The notes under the pieces were generated by a model. It was not told the origin of the DNA and did not search any database. It saw only the letters and a program-made list of their open reading frames with translations. A DNA stretch of 7,772 nt, taken from NCBI GenBank assembly GCA_020025675.1, contig JAHHRS010000067.1, forward strand, positions 1 through 7,772. Direction: 5' to 3'. The position numbers and the translations under genes are program-made. Position 1 is the first letter of the stretch. Each line of letters starts with the position of its first letter. This document shows, piece after piece, positions 1 through 5,414 of this stretch. The stretch is from Oscillospiraceae bacterium (lineage in GTDB: Bacteria; Bacillota; Clostridia; Oscillospirales; Oscillospiraceae).

Positions 1-77
1 ATCGGGATGTAATCCGCAAGGATGAAATATTGAGCTATGTGTGCGGAGTTGTAAGTCAGTGGGAGGAGGAAAAATGA
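1..77 (+). CDS. 3' end of an unidentified gene upstream of thrB (partial)
   Basis: The third frame is open from the left edge and ends at the TGA at 75-77, giving about 24 residues that include DEILSYVCGVV and end in WEEEK. The start lies outside the window. The stop overlaps the thrB start in an ATGA junction (74-77), the usual layout of translationally coupled genes in one operon, so this is very probably a real gene and not a chance open frame. By position it could be threonine synthase (thrC) or homoserine dehydrogenase (hom), both common partners of thrB. The visible tail carries no diagnostic motif, so the identity is a guess from context. The thrB ribosome binding site lies inside this coding tail. 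Confidence 0.6.
   Translation, partial: RDVIRKDEILSYVCGVVSQWEEEK
62..69 (+). promoter_or_regulatory. Ribosome binding site fixing the thrB start
   Basis: GGAGGAGG ends four bases before the ATG at 74. Its first GGAGG copy (62-66) leaves a 7-nt spacer and its second (65-69) a 4-nt spacer. This supports ATG 74 over the in-frame GTG at 41, which would add 11 residues that the homoserine kinase family does not have. Confidence 0.8.
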
Positions 78-949
78 TAGTAAGAGTTCCTGCAAGCTCT
101 GCAAATCTTGGTCCAGGCTTTGACTGCTTCGGTATCGCATGGCAGTTATATAATGAGATAGAGTTTTTGAAAGAGGGTGACGGGCTTAAAATAACCGGTT
201 GCCCCAAAGAATACCGAAACGAAAATAACCTCTGCTACACAGCCTACCGGGAAGTTTTAAAGTATGCCGATGTTCCGGAACATCCCCTCAAAATTAACTT
301 TCTCAAAAATGAAATTCCTGTTTCCAGAGGTTTGGGGTCTTCGGCCGCTCTGATTACTGGCGGAGTGACAGCCGCAAATGAGCTTAATAATTTAAAGCTC
401 ACTAAACAGGAGCTATTCTCCATAGCCACCGCTGTTGAAGGGCACCCCGATAACATTGCCCCTGCCATATTCGGCGGTTTTACCGCCTCCGCCATGGACG
501 GCGAAAAAGCCTTCAGTGTCTCTTATCCACTCAGTGAAAAACTTCACTTTACAGCTTTCGTGCCTGATAGAGAATTATCAACAGAGCTTTCACGGAGCGT
601 TCTTCCCAAGAGCTGCAAAATAACTGATGCAGTTTTCAACATTTCCCGCACTGCTCTTCTAATAAAGGCTCTTGAAACCGGAGACAGTGAGCTTTTATTC
701 ACAGCATTGCAGGATAAAATTCACCAACCCTACCGTTTTAAGCTTATAGAAGGATACGACGAGGCAAAAGCTGTCGCTTTTAATCTGGGCGCATGTGGTA
801 TGTGCATATCAGGTTCCGGTTCCACTATGCTTTTCATTTCTGAAAAGGAAAGTTTTTACACAAATGCAGTGCAAAGTATAGAGAGACTATTCCCGTCATG
901 GAAGCTTATACAGCTAATCCCTGACAAGCTTGGCGCTGCTGTGTTATAA
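74..949 (+). CDS. thrB: Homoserine kinase (GHMP kinase family)
   Basis: Phosphorylates L-homoserine with ATP to O-phosphohomoserine, the substrate of threonine synthase, in the cytoplasm. The 291-residue product has the usual length. It opens with the family signature VPASSANLGPGFD (residues 5-17). The GHMP ATP-binding loop is at 82-92 (PVSRGLGSSAA), followed by EGHPDN at 122-127. The glycine-rich C-terminal GHMP segment is at about 239-252 (GACGMCISGSGSTM), which matches the ThrB pattern and separates it from galactokinases or mevalonate kinases. The start is ATG 74, because the family signature begins five residues in and a strong ribosome binding site precedes it. An ATGA overlap with the preceding gene implies translational coupling. 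No convincing terminator follows, and ilvA begins 80 nt downstream with its own promoter, so transcription may both read through and restart. The product feeds threonine, the substrate of the next enzyme. Confidence 0.95.
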   Translation: MIVRVPASSANLGPGFDCFGIAWQLYNEIEFLKEGDGLKITGCPKEYRNENNLCYTAYREVLKYADVPEHPLKINFLKNEIPVSRGLGSSAALITGGVTAANELNNLKLTKQELFSIATAVEGHPDNIAPAIFGGFTASAMDGEKAFSVSYPLSEKLHFTAFVPDRELSTELSRSVLPKSCKITDAVFNISRTALLIKALETGDSELLFTALQDKIHQPYRFKLIEGYDEAKAVAFNLGACGMCISGSGSTMLFISEKESFYTNAVQSIERLFPSWKLIQLIPDKLGAAVL

Positions 950-975
950 ATTTTTTGAAAAATTTCCAACCGCTC

Positions 976-1004
976 TTGAATTTAAGGCCGTTATGCTGTA
1001 AAAT
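976..1004 (+). promoter_or_regulatory. Predicted sigma-A promoter for ilvA-ridA
   Basis: TTGAAT (976-981) and TAAAAT (999-1004) are separated by exactly 17 nt in the thrB-ilvA gap. Transcription would begin near 1011, leaving an untranslated leader of only about 20 nt. That is too short for a T-box or other riboswitch, so regulation at this promoter would have to come from a protein or from read-through out of thrB. The call is based on consensus match only. Confidence 0.6.
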
Positions 1005-1029
1005 CCACATGTGAACGGGGGGATTTATT

Positions 1030-2241
1030 TTGAACATAGAACTTAAAGATATTGAAAAAGCAGAGCAAAGATTAAAACCTATACTTCACCATACCGAAAT
1101 GGACATCTCAGCCACCTTTTCAGAAATGACAGGCGGGCAGATTTATCTCAAATATGAAAACCGGCAAAAAACCGGTTCCTTTAAAATAAGAGGAGCAAGC
1201 AACAAGATAGCCGCCATGATAGAGAGAGGCGAAGTATGCCCGGTTGTTGCATCTTCAGCCGGAAACCACGCTCAGGGTGTGGCATACGCAGCCAAGCGTT
1301 TTGGCATTCCCGCCACAATTGTAATGCCCAAGGCAGCACCAATAGCAAAAATTCAGGCAACTCAGGGCTACGGCGCTAAAGTGGTGCTGGAAGGTGAATG
1401 CTATGACGATGCATATGCCTGCGCAAAAAAGATTTGTGAAGAAGAGGGCGCTGTATTTCTTCACCCATACAATGACCCTGAGGTCATTGCAGGTCAGGGT
1501 ACTCTGGGTCTTGAAATTCTTTCAGACCTTCCTTATGTTGATATTATTATTGTCCCGGCCGGCGGCGGCGGTCTTTTATCCGGCGTTGCGGCGGCAGTAA
1601 AGCAGGTAAACCCCAGAGTCAAGGTATACGGCGTTCAGGCAGAAGGTGCCGATGCCATAGCAAGAAGCTTTAAGGAAAAGAAGCTTGTTTATACCGAAAC
1701 AGCCAATACCATTGCTGACGGTATTGCAGTGAAGCAGCCCGGTGATATAACTGTACCTCTCATAAATCAGTATGTTGACGGCGTACTCACCGTTTCCGAC
1801 AGCGAGATAGCAAACGCTATTCTTCTGCTTCTTGAACGCTGCAAGCAGATGGTAGAGCCTGCGGGTGCTACTCCCCTTGCCGCTGTTCTGAGCAAGAAAA
1901 TAGATGTTGAGGGAAAGCGTGTTGTATGTCTAATGTCCGGCGGTAACATTGATGTCAGCTTTATTCAGAATATAATAGAGCGGGGCCTTGTTGCAAGGCA
2001 CAGACGTATAAAGTTCAATGTCACTCTGCTTGACAGACCCGGAAGTCTGGTACAGCTTTTGAATTTCATTGCAGGTGCCGGTGCAAATATTCTGGCTGTT
2101 CAGCACGACAAGCTCAACGACAACTTAAACCCCAACGAAACCAACGTGCAGATTGCCTGCGAAGTGGGCGGCAAAGAGCACGGTTCACAGCTTATCGAGA
2201 AACTCAAAGCCAACGGCTATGTAGTTGATCTTGAATATTAA
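1030..2241 (+). CDS. ilvA: Threonine ammonia-lyase with C-terminal ACT domain
   Basis: A PLP enzyme that converts L-threonine to 2-oxobutanoate and ammonia (and serine to pyruvate), the entry step to isoleucine or to threonine catabolism. The 403-residue protein has a fold-type II PLP domain at about 1-320. Its Schiff-base lysine is K52 in SFKIRG, the substrate/cofactor loop SSAGNHAQG is at 75-83, and the phosphate-binding GGGGLLSG is at 178-185. One ACT domain follows at about 328-403 (NVTLLDRPGSL onward). The single ACT makes it the ~400-residue form, not the ~510-residue two-domain E. coli IlvA; whether it is isoleucine-inhibited or catabolic (TdcB-like) cannot be read from the sequence. 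Translation starts at TTG 1030 after GGGGGG (1017-1022) with a 7-nt spacer. An in-frame TGA at 1012-1014 rules out any longer start, and no ATG is available. ridA follows 16 nt downstream, whose product removes the enamine/imine intermediates this enzyme releases. Confidence 0.95.
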   Translation: MNIELKDIEKAEQRLKPILHHTEMDISATFSEMTGGQIYLKYENRQKTGSFKIRGASNKIAAMIERGEVCPVVASSAGNHAQGVAYAAKRFGIPATIVMPKAAPIAKIQATQGYGAKVVLEGECYDDAYACAKKICEEEGAVFLHPYNDPEVIAGQGTLGLEILSDLPYVDIIIVPAGGGGLLSGVAAAVKQVNPRVKVYGVQAEGADAIARSFKEKKLVYTETANTIADGIAVKQPGDITVPLINQYVDGVLTVSDSEIANAILLLLERCKQMVEPAGATPLAAVLSKKIDVEGKRVVCLMSGGNIDVSFIQNIIERGLVARHRRIKFNVTLLDRPGSLVQLLNFIAGAGANILAVQHDKLNDNLNPNETNVQIACEVGGKEHGSQLIEKLKANGYVVDLEY

Positions 2242-2257
2242 TAAAGGAGATAATTAT

Positions 2258-2629
2258 ATGAAAACAGTTTCTACCAAAAACGCACCCGCCGCAATCGGCC
2301 CCTATTCTCAGGCCCAGATCGTAGGCAACATGGTATACACTTCCGGTCAGATTCCCATAATTCCCGAAACCGGCGAGCTGGCACAGGGGCTTGAGGCTCA
2401 GGCAAATCAGGTATTCAAAAACCTGTCTGAACTGCTGAAGGCTGCCGGCACCGACATGTCCAAGGTTGTAAAGACCACCGTATTCATTAAGGATATGAAC
2501 GATTTCGCCGCAATCAACGCCATTTACGCAAATTACTTCACCGAGCCCTTCCCCGCTCGCTCCTGCGTAGAGGTTGCAAGACTTCCCAAGGACGTGGCTC
2601 TTGAGTGCGAAGTAATTGCAGAACTCTGA
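2258..2629 (+). CDS. ridA: RidA family 2-iminobutanoate/2-iminopropanoate deaminase
   Basis: Hydrolyses 2-aminoacrylate/2-iminopropanoate and 2-aminocrotonate/2-iminobutanoate, reactive products of PLP ammonia-lyases such as IlvA, to pyruvate or 2-oxobutanoate plus ammonia. The 123-residue length is typical of the YjgF/YER057c/UK114 family. Family motifs are present: IGPYSQA (13-19, with Y16), TSGQIP (29-33 region), the catalytic-type arginine R101 in ARSCVEVARLP, and E117 in LECEVIA. Having the arginine places it among active archetypal RidA proteins and not the Rid paralogs that lack it. The start is ATG 2258, since AAGGAG at 2244-2249 lies 8 nt upstream; an in-frame ATT at 2225 would overlap ilvA and add 11 non-family residues. 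It sits 16 nt behind ilvA in one transcription unit and ends before a strong hairpin terminator. Confidence 0.95.
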   Translation: MKTVSTKNAPAAIGPYSQAQIVGNMVYTSGQIPIIPETGELAQGLEAQANQVFKNLSELLKAAGTDMSKVVKTTVFIKDMNDFAAINAIYANYFTEPFPARSCVEVARLPKDVALECEVIAEL

Positions 2630-2648
2630 TTATTGGCTTCCATATGCA

Positions 2649-2676
2649 AAAAAGCTCTCCTTTCGGAGAGCTTTTT
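2649..2676. terminator. Bidirectional intrinsic terminator between ridA and the glyA operon
   Basis: A perfect 12-bp inverted repeat has arms at 2649-2660 and 2665-2676 (AAAAAGCTCTCC and its complement) around the loop TTTC. It has a 7-bp GC-rich core, a T-run on the + strand and, read from the other strand, a T-run from the A-tract. It lies 19 nt after the ridA stop and 19 nt beyond the stop of the opposing small gene, so it can end both converging units. Confidence 0.9.
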
Positions 2677-2695
2677 CTTGTATTTGTAGCTTGTT

Positions 2696-2878
2696 TTACT
2701 TTTTAAAGGGCGCAATAAGAAAAAATACTGTCAATGCTGAATAAAGAGCGTAGATTATATAAGTCACATAATTTGGCCAAATGAAACTCATTTCAGGGTG
2801 ATTTAATGCATATAAAACGAAGAAATATGCAATAGCACACAGTATAGCTCCTATTCTCCTTGATGTTTTCTTTTTCAT
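2696..2878 (-). CDS. Small two-helix membrane protein of unknown function downstream of glyA
   Basis: This 60-residue protein matches no family I recognise. It starts with a basic segment (MKKKTSRR), has a hydrophobic helix at about residues 8-25, a polar turn (NHPEMSF) at about 26-32, and a second helix at about 37-57, and ends in KK. The charges suggest an integral membrane hairpin with both ends in the cytoplasm. ATG at 2878 (cat at 2876-2878) is preceded by AAAGGG six bases upstream. Its start is 17 nt after the glyA stop, it has no promoter of its own, and it ends just before a shared terminator, so it is probably the second gene of the glyA transcript. Support for a real gene is the start, the spacing, the sensible membrane topology and the lack of any competing frame. 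The function is unknown, and a link to glycine or serine transport or to one-carbon metabolism would be speculation. Confidence 0.75.
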   Translation of the reverse strand: MKKKTSRRIGAILCAIAYFFVLYALNHPEMSFIWPNYVTYIIYALYSALTVFFLIAPFKK

Positions 2879-2895
2879 GCAGAACCCTTTCTGAT

Positions 2896-4143
2896 TTACA
2901 TTGTAATATCAGGATACAGGGGGAAGCGGCGGCAAAGCTCGATTACTTCTGCCTTTACCTCAGGAACGGCAGCCTCGCCATCCTCAAGAAGTCTGACTAT
3001 CATATCGCCGATACGGCGCATTTCTGCTTCCTTCATACCCCTTGACGTAACAGCGGGAGAACCAAAACGCATACCGCTTGTCTCTTTAACAGACATGGTA
3101 TCAAAAGGAATTGTGTTTTTATTGGCGGTAATATTTGCCATATCCAACAGTTCCTGAACTTCTGCCCCTGTCTTGCCTCTGCTCATAACATCGGCCAGCA
3201 TAAGGTGGTTATCGGTGCCTCCTGACACAAGGCGGACGCCTTTTTTGCTCAGCTCATCAGCAAGGGCGGCAGCATTTTTAACAACCTGAGTCTGGTATTC
3301 CTTAAACTCCGGGCTGAGAGCCTCCTTAAAGCATACAGCCTTAGCGGCAATAATGTGCATAAGAGGGCCGCCCTGAGTGCCGGGGAATACAGCGCTGTTT
3401 ATCTTCTTTTTAAGTTCATCTTTGCAGAGTATGAGAGCTCCTCTGGGTCCTCTCAGAGTTTTATGAGTGGTAGTAGTCACCACATGAGCGTAGGGAACAG
3501 GGCTGGGGTGAACTCCTGCGGCAACAAGTCCCGCAATGTGAGCCATATCTACCATAAGGTAAGCCCCTACTTCATCAGCTATTTCTCTCATGCGCTTAAA
3601 GTCAATAAATCTGGGGTAAGCGCTGGCACCTGCAATAATAAGTTTGGGTTTACATTCTTCTGCTTTCTGTAAAAGAGCATCGTAATCTATTGTTTCAGTC
3701 TCTTTATTAACTCCGTAGAAACAGGCGTTAAAGTACTTTCCGGAAATAGAAGCTTTAGAGCCGTGTGTTAAATGTCCGCCGTGGCTCAGATCCATACCCA
3801 AAATAGTATCACCGGGCTTTAAGAGTGCCAGATATACTGCAACATTTGCCTGTGAGCCGGAGTGGGGCTGAACATTTGCGTGCTCTGCGCCAAAAAGCTG
3901 TTTAGCACGCTCAATAGCCAGATTTTCCACCTCGTCAACATACTGGCAGCCGCCGTAATATCTTGCGCCGGGATAACCTTCTGCGTACTTATTGGTAAGG
4001 TGGCTGCCCATAGCTTCCAAAACAGCCTCGCTGACAAAATTTTCAGAGGCAATAAGCTCTATATGGTCTCTTTGGCGTCCCAGTTCCTTCTCCATTGAAT
4101 TATAAACATCTATATCTTGTTCTTTGATTTTCTCGTAGCTCAT
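2896..4143 (-). CDS. glyA: Serine hydroxymethyltransferase
   Basis: A cytoplasmic PLP enzyme that interconverts serine plus tetrahydrofolate with glycine plus 5,10-methylenetetrahydrofolate, the main source of glycine and one-carbon units; many members also cleave threonine or allothreonine slowly. The 415 residues equal the usual bacterial length. Visible landmarks are the N-terminal substrate-binding segment IELIASENFVS (28-38), HSGSQAN (94-100), the PLP-stacking and pyridine-nitrogen residues in VDMAHIAG (198-205, D199 and H202), the Schiff-base lysine K228 in TTTTHKTLRGPRG, and the carboxylate-binding arginine R359 in SGMRFGSPA. Nothing essential is missing. The start is ATG at 4143, with GGAGGT five bases upstream (complement of 4149-4154). 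A strong promoter lies 47-75 nt upstream. The roughly 40-nt leader leaves no room for a glycine riboswitch. A small membrane protein gene follows after 17 nt, and the unit converges on ilvA-ridA. Confidence 0.97.
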   Translation of the reverse strand: MSYEKIKEQDIDVYNSMEKELGRQRDHIELIASENFVSEAVLEAMGSHLTNKYAEGYPGARYYGGCQYVDEVENLAIERAKQLFGAEHANVQPHSGSQANVAVYLALLKPGDTILGMDLSHGGHLTHGSKASISGKYFNACFYGVNKETETIDYDALLQKAEECKPKLIIAGASAYPRFIDFKRMREIADEVGAYLMVDMAHIAGLVAAGVHPSPVPYAHVVTTTTHKTLRGPRGALILCKDELKKKINSAVFPGTQGGPLMHIIAAKAVCFKEALSPEFKEYQTQVVKNAAALADELSKKGVRLVSGGTDNHLMLADVMSRGKTGAEVQELLDMANITANKNTIPFDTMSVKETSGMRFGSPAVTSRGMKEAEMRRIGDMIVRLLEDGEAAVPEVKAEVIELCRRFPLYPDITM

Positions 4144-4189
4144 TTTTTACCTCCGATTCTTTTCTGCGGTTCTAAAACCCATTGCTCTT

Positions 4190-4218
4190 ATTATAATACA
4201 GCCATTCTTGCTTTACAA
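4190..4218 (-). promoter_or_regulatory. Predicted sigma-A promoter for glyA
   Basis: Read on the minus strand, TTGTAA (complement of 4213-4218) and a perfect TATAAT (complement of 4190-4195) are separated by 17 nt. Transcription would begin near 4183, about 40 nt before the glyA start codon. Perfect -10 and ideal spacing make this the best promoter in the window. It is a consensus match only. Confidence 0.75.
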
Positions 4219-4226
4219 TATGTGTT

Positions 4227-4238
4227 TTTTAGCTAAAA
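4227..4238. promoter_or_regulatory. 12-bp perfect palindrome between divergent promoters (possible operator)
   Basis: TTTTAGCTAAAA is a perfect palindrome. It lies 8 nt upstream of the glyA -35 element and 24 nt upstream of the -35 element of the divergent exonuclease-family gene. The position suits a dimeric regulator acting on one or both promoters. The region is A/T rich, so a chance palindrome is quite possible, and I do not recognise it as the site of a known regulator. Confidence 0.25.
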
Positions 4239-4262
4239 TTAAGGGTTTTTATCGCTTAAGAC

Positions 4263-4291
4263 TTGAAGCTTTTATATAAAAATGCTAAAAT
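4263..4291 (+). promoter_or_regulatory. Predicted extended -10 promoter for the EEP-family gene
   Basis: TTGAAG (4263-4268) and TAAAAT (4286-4291) are separated by 17 nt. A TGC triplet directly before the -10 (4283-4285) gives the extended TGn element common in Gram-positive promoters. Transcription would begin near 4298, leaving a leader of about 23 nt that is mostly the ribosome binding site. Confidence 0.7.
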
Positions 4292-4308
4292 TGTGCTACT
4301 AATTTTAC

Positions 4309-4316
4309 GAGGTGAT
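4309..4316 (+). promoter_or_regulatory. Strong ribosome binding site that selects a TTG start
   Basis: GAGGTGAT is an eight-base exact complement of the conserved 3' end of 16S rRNA (AUCACCUC). It is followed by four T residues and then TTG at 4321. The alternative in-frame start, GTG 4312, lies inside this element and could not use it, so TTG 4321 is the better start. Confidence 0.8.
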
Positions 4317-4320
4317 TTTT

Positions 4321-5370
4321 TTGAAAAGGTTCTTTAAGGTACTGCTCTGCATTATTCTTGCAGTTGTAGTGCTGGCGGGCGGTTTCATAGGATGGCTGAG
4401 TATCGTGGAATATAAGCCCGATCCGGTCATGGAGCTTGAAATAACCCGCACTTCGGATGGCAGTAAAATACAGCCAAATGAAGATTTGAATGTTCTATTA
4501 TGGAACATAGGCTATGCCGGTCTGGGAAAAGCTTCGGATTTCTTTATGGACGGCGGCAAGAGTGTAAAATCCGCCGACAGGGAAACTTTTACCTCATATC
4601 TAAACGGCATAAAAAATTTCCTTGAGGAGCAGAACCCGGACTTAGTCATGCTTCAGGAAGTTGACACCGATTCGTCCCGAACATACAGCACAAATGAGGC
4701 TGAAATTCTTGCGCAGGGTAATTATGTCCACGCATTAAACTATTCCTGCCCCTTCGTGCCCTACCCCATGCCTCCAATGGGTAAAATTAACAGCGGTATC
4801 TTAACAACCACGGAGTATGAAATAGACAGGGCAGAACGCATTGCTCTCCCCTGCCCCTTCAGCTGGCCAAAAAGCACTGCAAATCTTAAACGCTGCCTGC
4901 TTGTTAGCTACATGCCTATTGAGGGCAGCGATAAGGAGCTTGTTCTTGTAAATCTTCACCTTGAGGCCTATGACGACGGCGAAGGCAAGATTGCCCAGAC
5001 AAAGATGCTCCGTGAATTTGTAGAACAGGAATATGCCAAGGGCAACTATGTTATAGCCGGCGGCGACTTTAACCAGACCTTCCCCGGCACACTGGATACA
5101 TTCCCCATAGTACAGGACGATTATTGGAAGCCGGGTGTGCTTGACAGCAGCTTTCTGCCGGAAGGCTGGGAGTTTACCTATGATAATTCTGCCCCCACCT
5201 GCCGTCTTTTAAATCAGCCCTACGATAAAAATGATCCCCTCACTCAGTACTATGTTATAGACGGATTTATCCTCTCTCCCAATGTTCAGCTAAATAAGGT
5301 TGAAAATATTGACCTTGAGTTTGAAAATTCAGATCACAACCCAGTAATGCTGAATGTGACGCTTAAATAA
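4321..5370 (+). CDS. Membrane-anchored endonuclease/exonuclease/phosphatase (EEP) family protein
   Basis: A probable Mg-dependent phosphodiesterase or phosphatase on the outer face of the membrane; the substrate (DNA, RNA, phospholipid or inositol phosphate) cannot be told from sequence. From TTG 4321 the product is 349 residues. Residues 1-5 are basic and 6-27 form one hydrophobic helix, either a signal anchor or an uncleaved signal; no lipobox is evident. The EEP catalytic domain spans about 55-349 with all the expected residues: N62 in LLWNIGY, metal-binding E113 in LQEVD, H213 in LVNLHLE, D249 and N251 in GGDFNQ, D314 in VIDGF, and the D338-H339 pair in SDHNP. The domain looks intact and catalytically competent. 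The gene stands alone, with its own promoter, divergent from glyA, and ends at a terminator shared with the opposite unit. It is not an exodeoxyribonuclease III in the narrow sense, because of the membrane helix and divergent inter-motif regions. Confidence 0.85.
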   Translation: MKRFFKVLLCIILAVVVLAGGFIGWLSIVEYKPDPVMELEITRTSDGSKIQPNEDLNVLLWNIGYAGLGKASDFFMDGGKSVKSADRETFTSYLNGIKNFLEEQNPDLVMLQEVDTDSSRTYSTNEAEILAQGNYVHALNYSCPFVPYPMPPMGKINSGILTTTEYEIDRAERIALPCPFSWPKSTANLKRCLLVSYMPIEGSDKELVLVNLHLEAYDDGEGKIAQTKMLREFVEQEYAKGNYVIAGGDFNQTFPGTLDTFPIVQDDYWKPGVLDSSFLPEGWEFTYDNSAPTCRLLNQPYDKNDPLTQYYVIDGFILSPNVQLNKVENIDLEFENSDHNPVMLNVTLK

Positions 5371-5384
5371 GAATTAAATATAGT

Positions 5385-5413
5385 AAAAAGCTCTGCCTGT
5401 GGCAGAGCTTTTT
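5385..5413. terminator. Bidirectional intrinsic terminator between the EEP gene and the transporter operon
   Basis: A perfect 13-bp inverted repeat (arms 5385-5397 and 5401-5413, AAAAAGCTCTGCC and its complement) closes on the 3-nt loop TGT. It has a GC-rich core and A/T tracts on both sides, so it gives a T-run on either strand. It begins 14 nt after the EEP stop codon and ends one base before the stop codon of the opposing permease gene. Confidence 0.9.
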
Positions 5414-5414
5414 G

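Noticed and set aside
244..495. 83-codon minus-strand open frame inside thrB
   Set aside because: Antisense to an intact homoserine kinase, without a ribosome binding site or motif.
948..965. Inverted repeat AAATTTTTTGAAAAATTT directly at the thrB stop, as a possible terminator
   Set aside because: The stem is entirely A/T with a 2-nt loop and has no T-run after it; it would be too unstable to stop transcription, so no terminator is called between thrB and ilvA.
3355..3672. 105-codon open frame on the + strand inside glyA
   Set aside because: It is antisense to intact glyA, has no ribosome binding site or promoter, and its translation (serine-rich, no recognisable fold) is typical of a shadow frame.
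4144..4183. Glycine riboswitch or T-box upstream of glyA
   Set aside because: The predicted leader is only about 40 nt and shows no aptamer-like or T-box elements.
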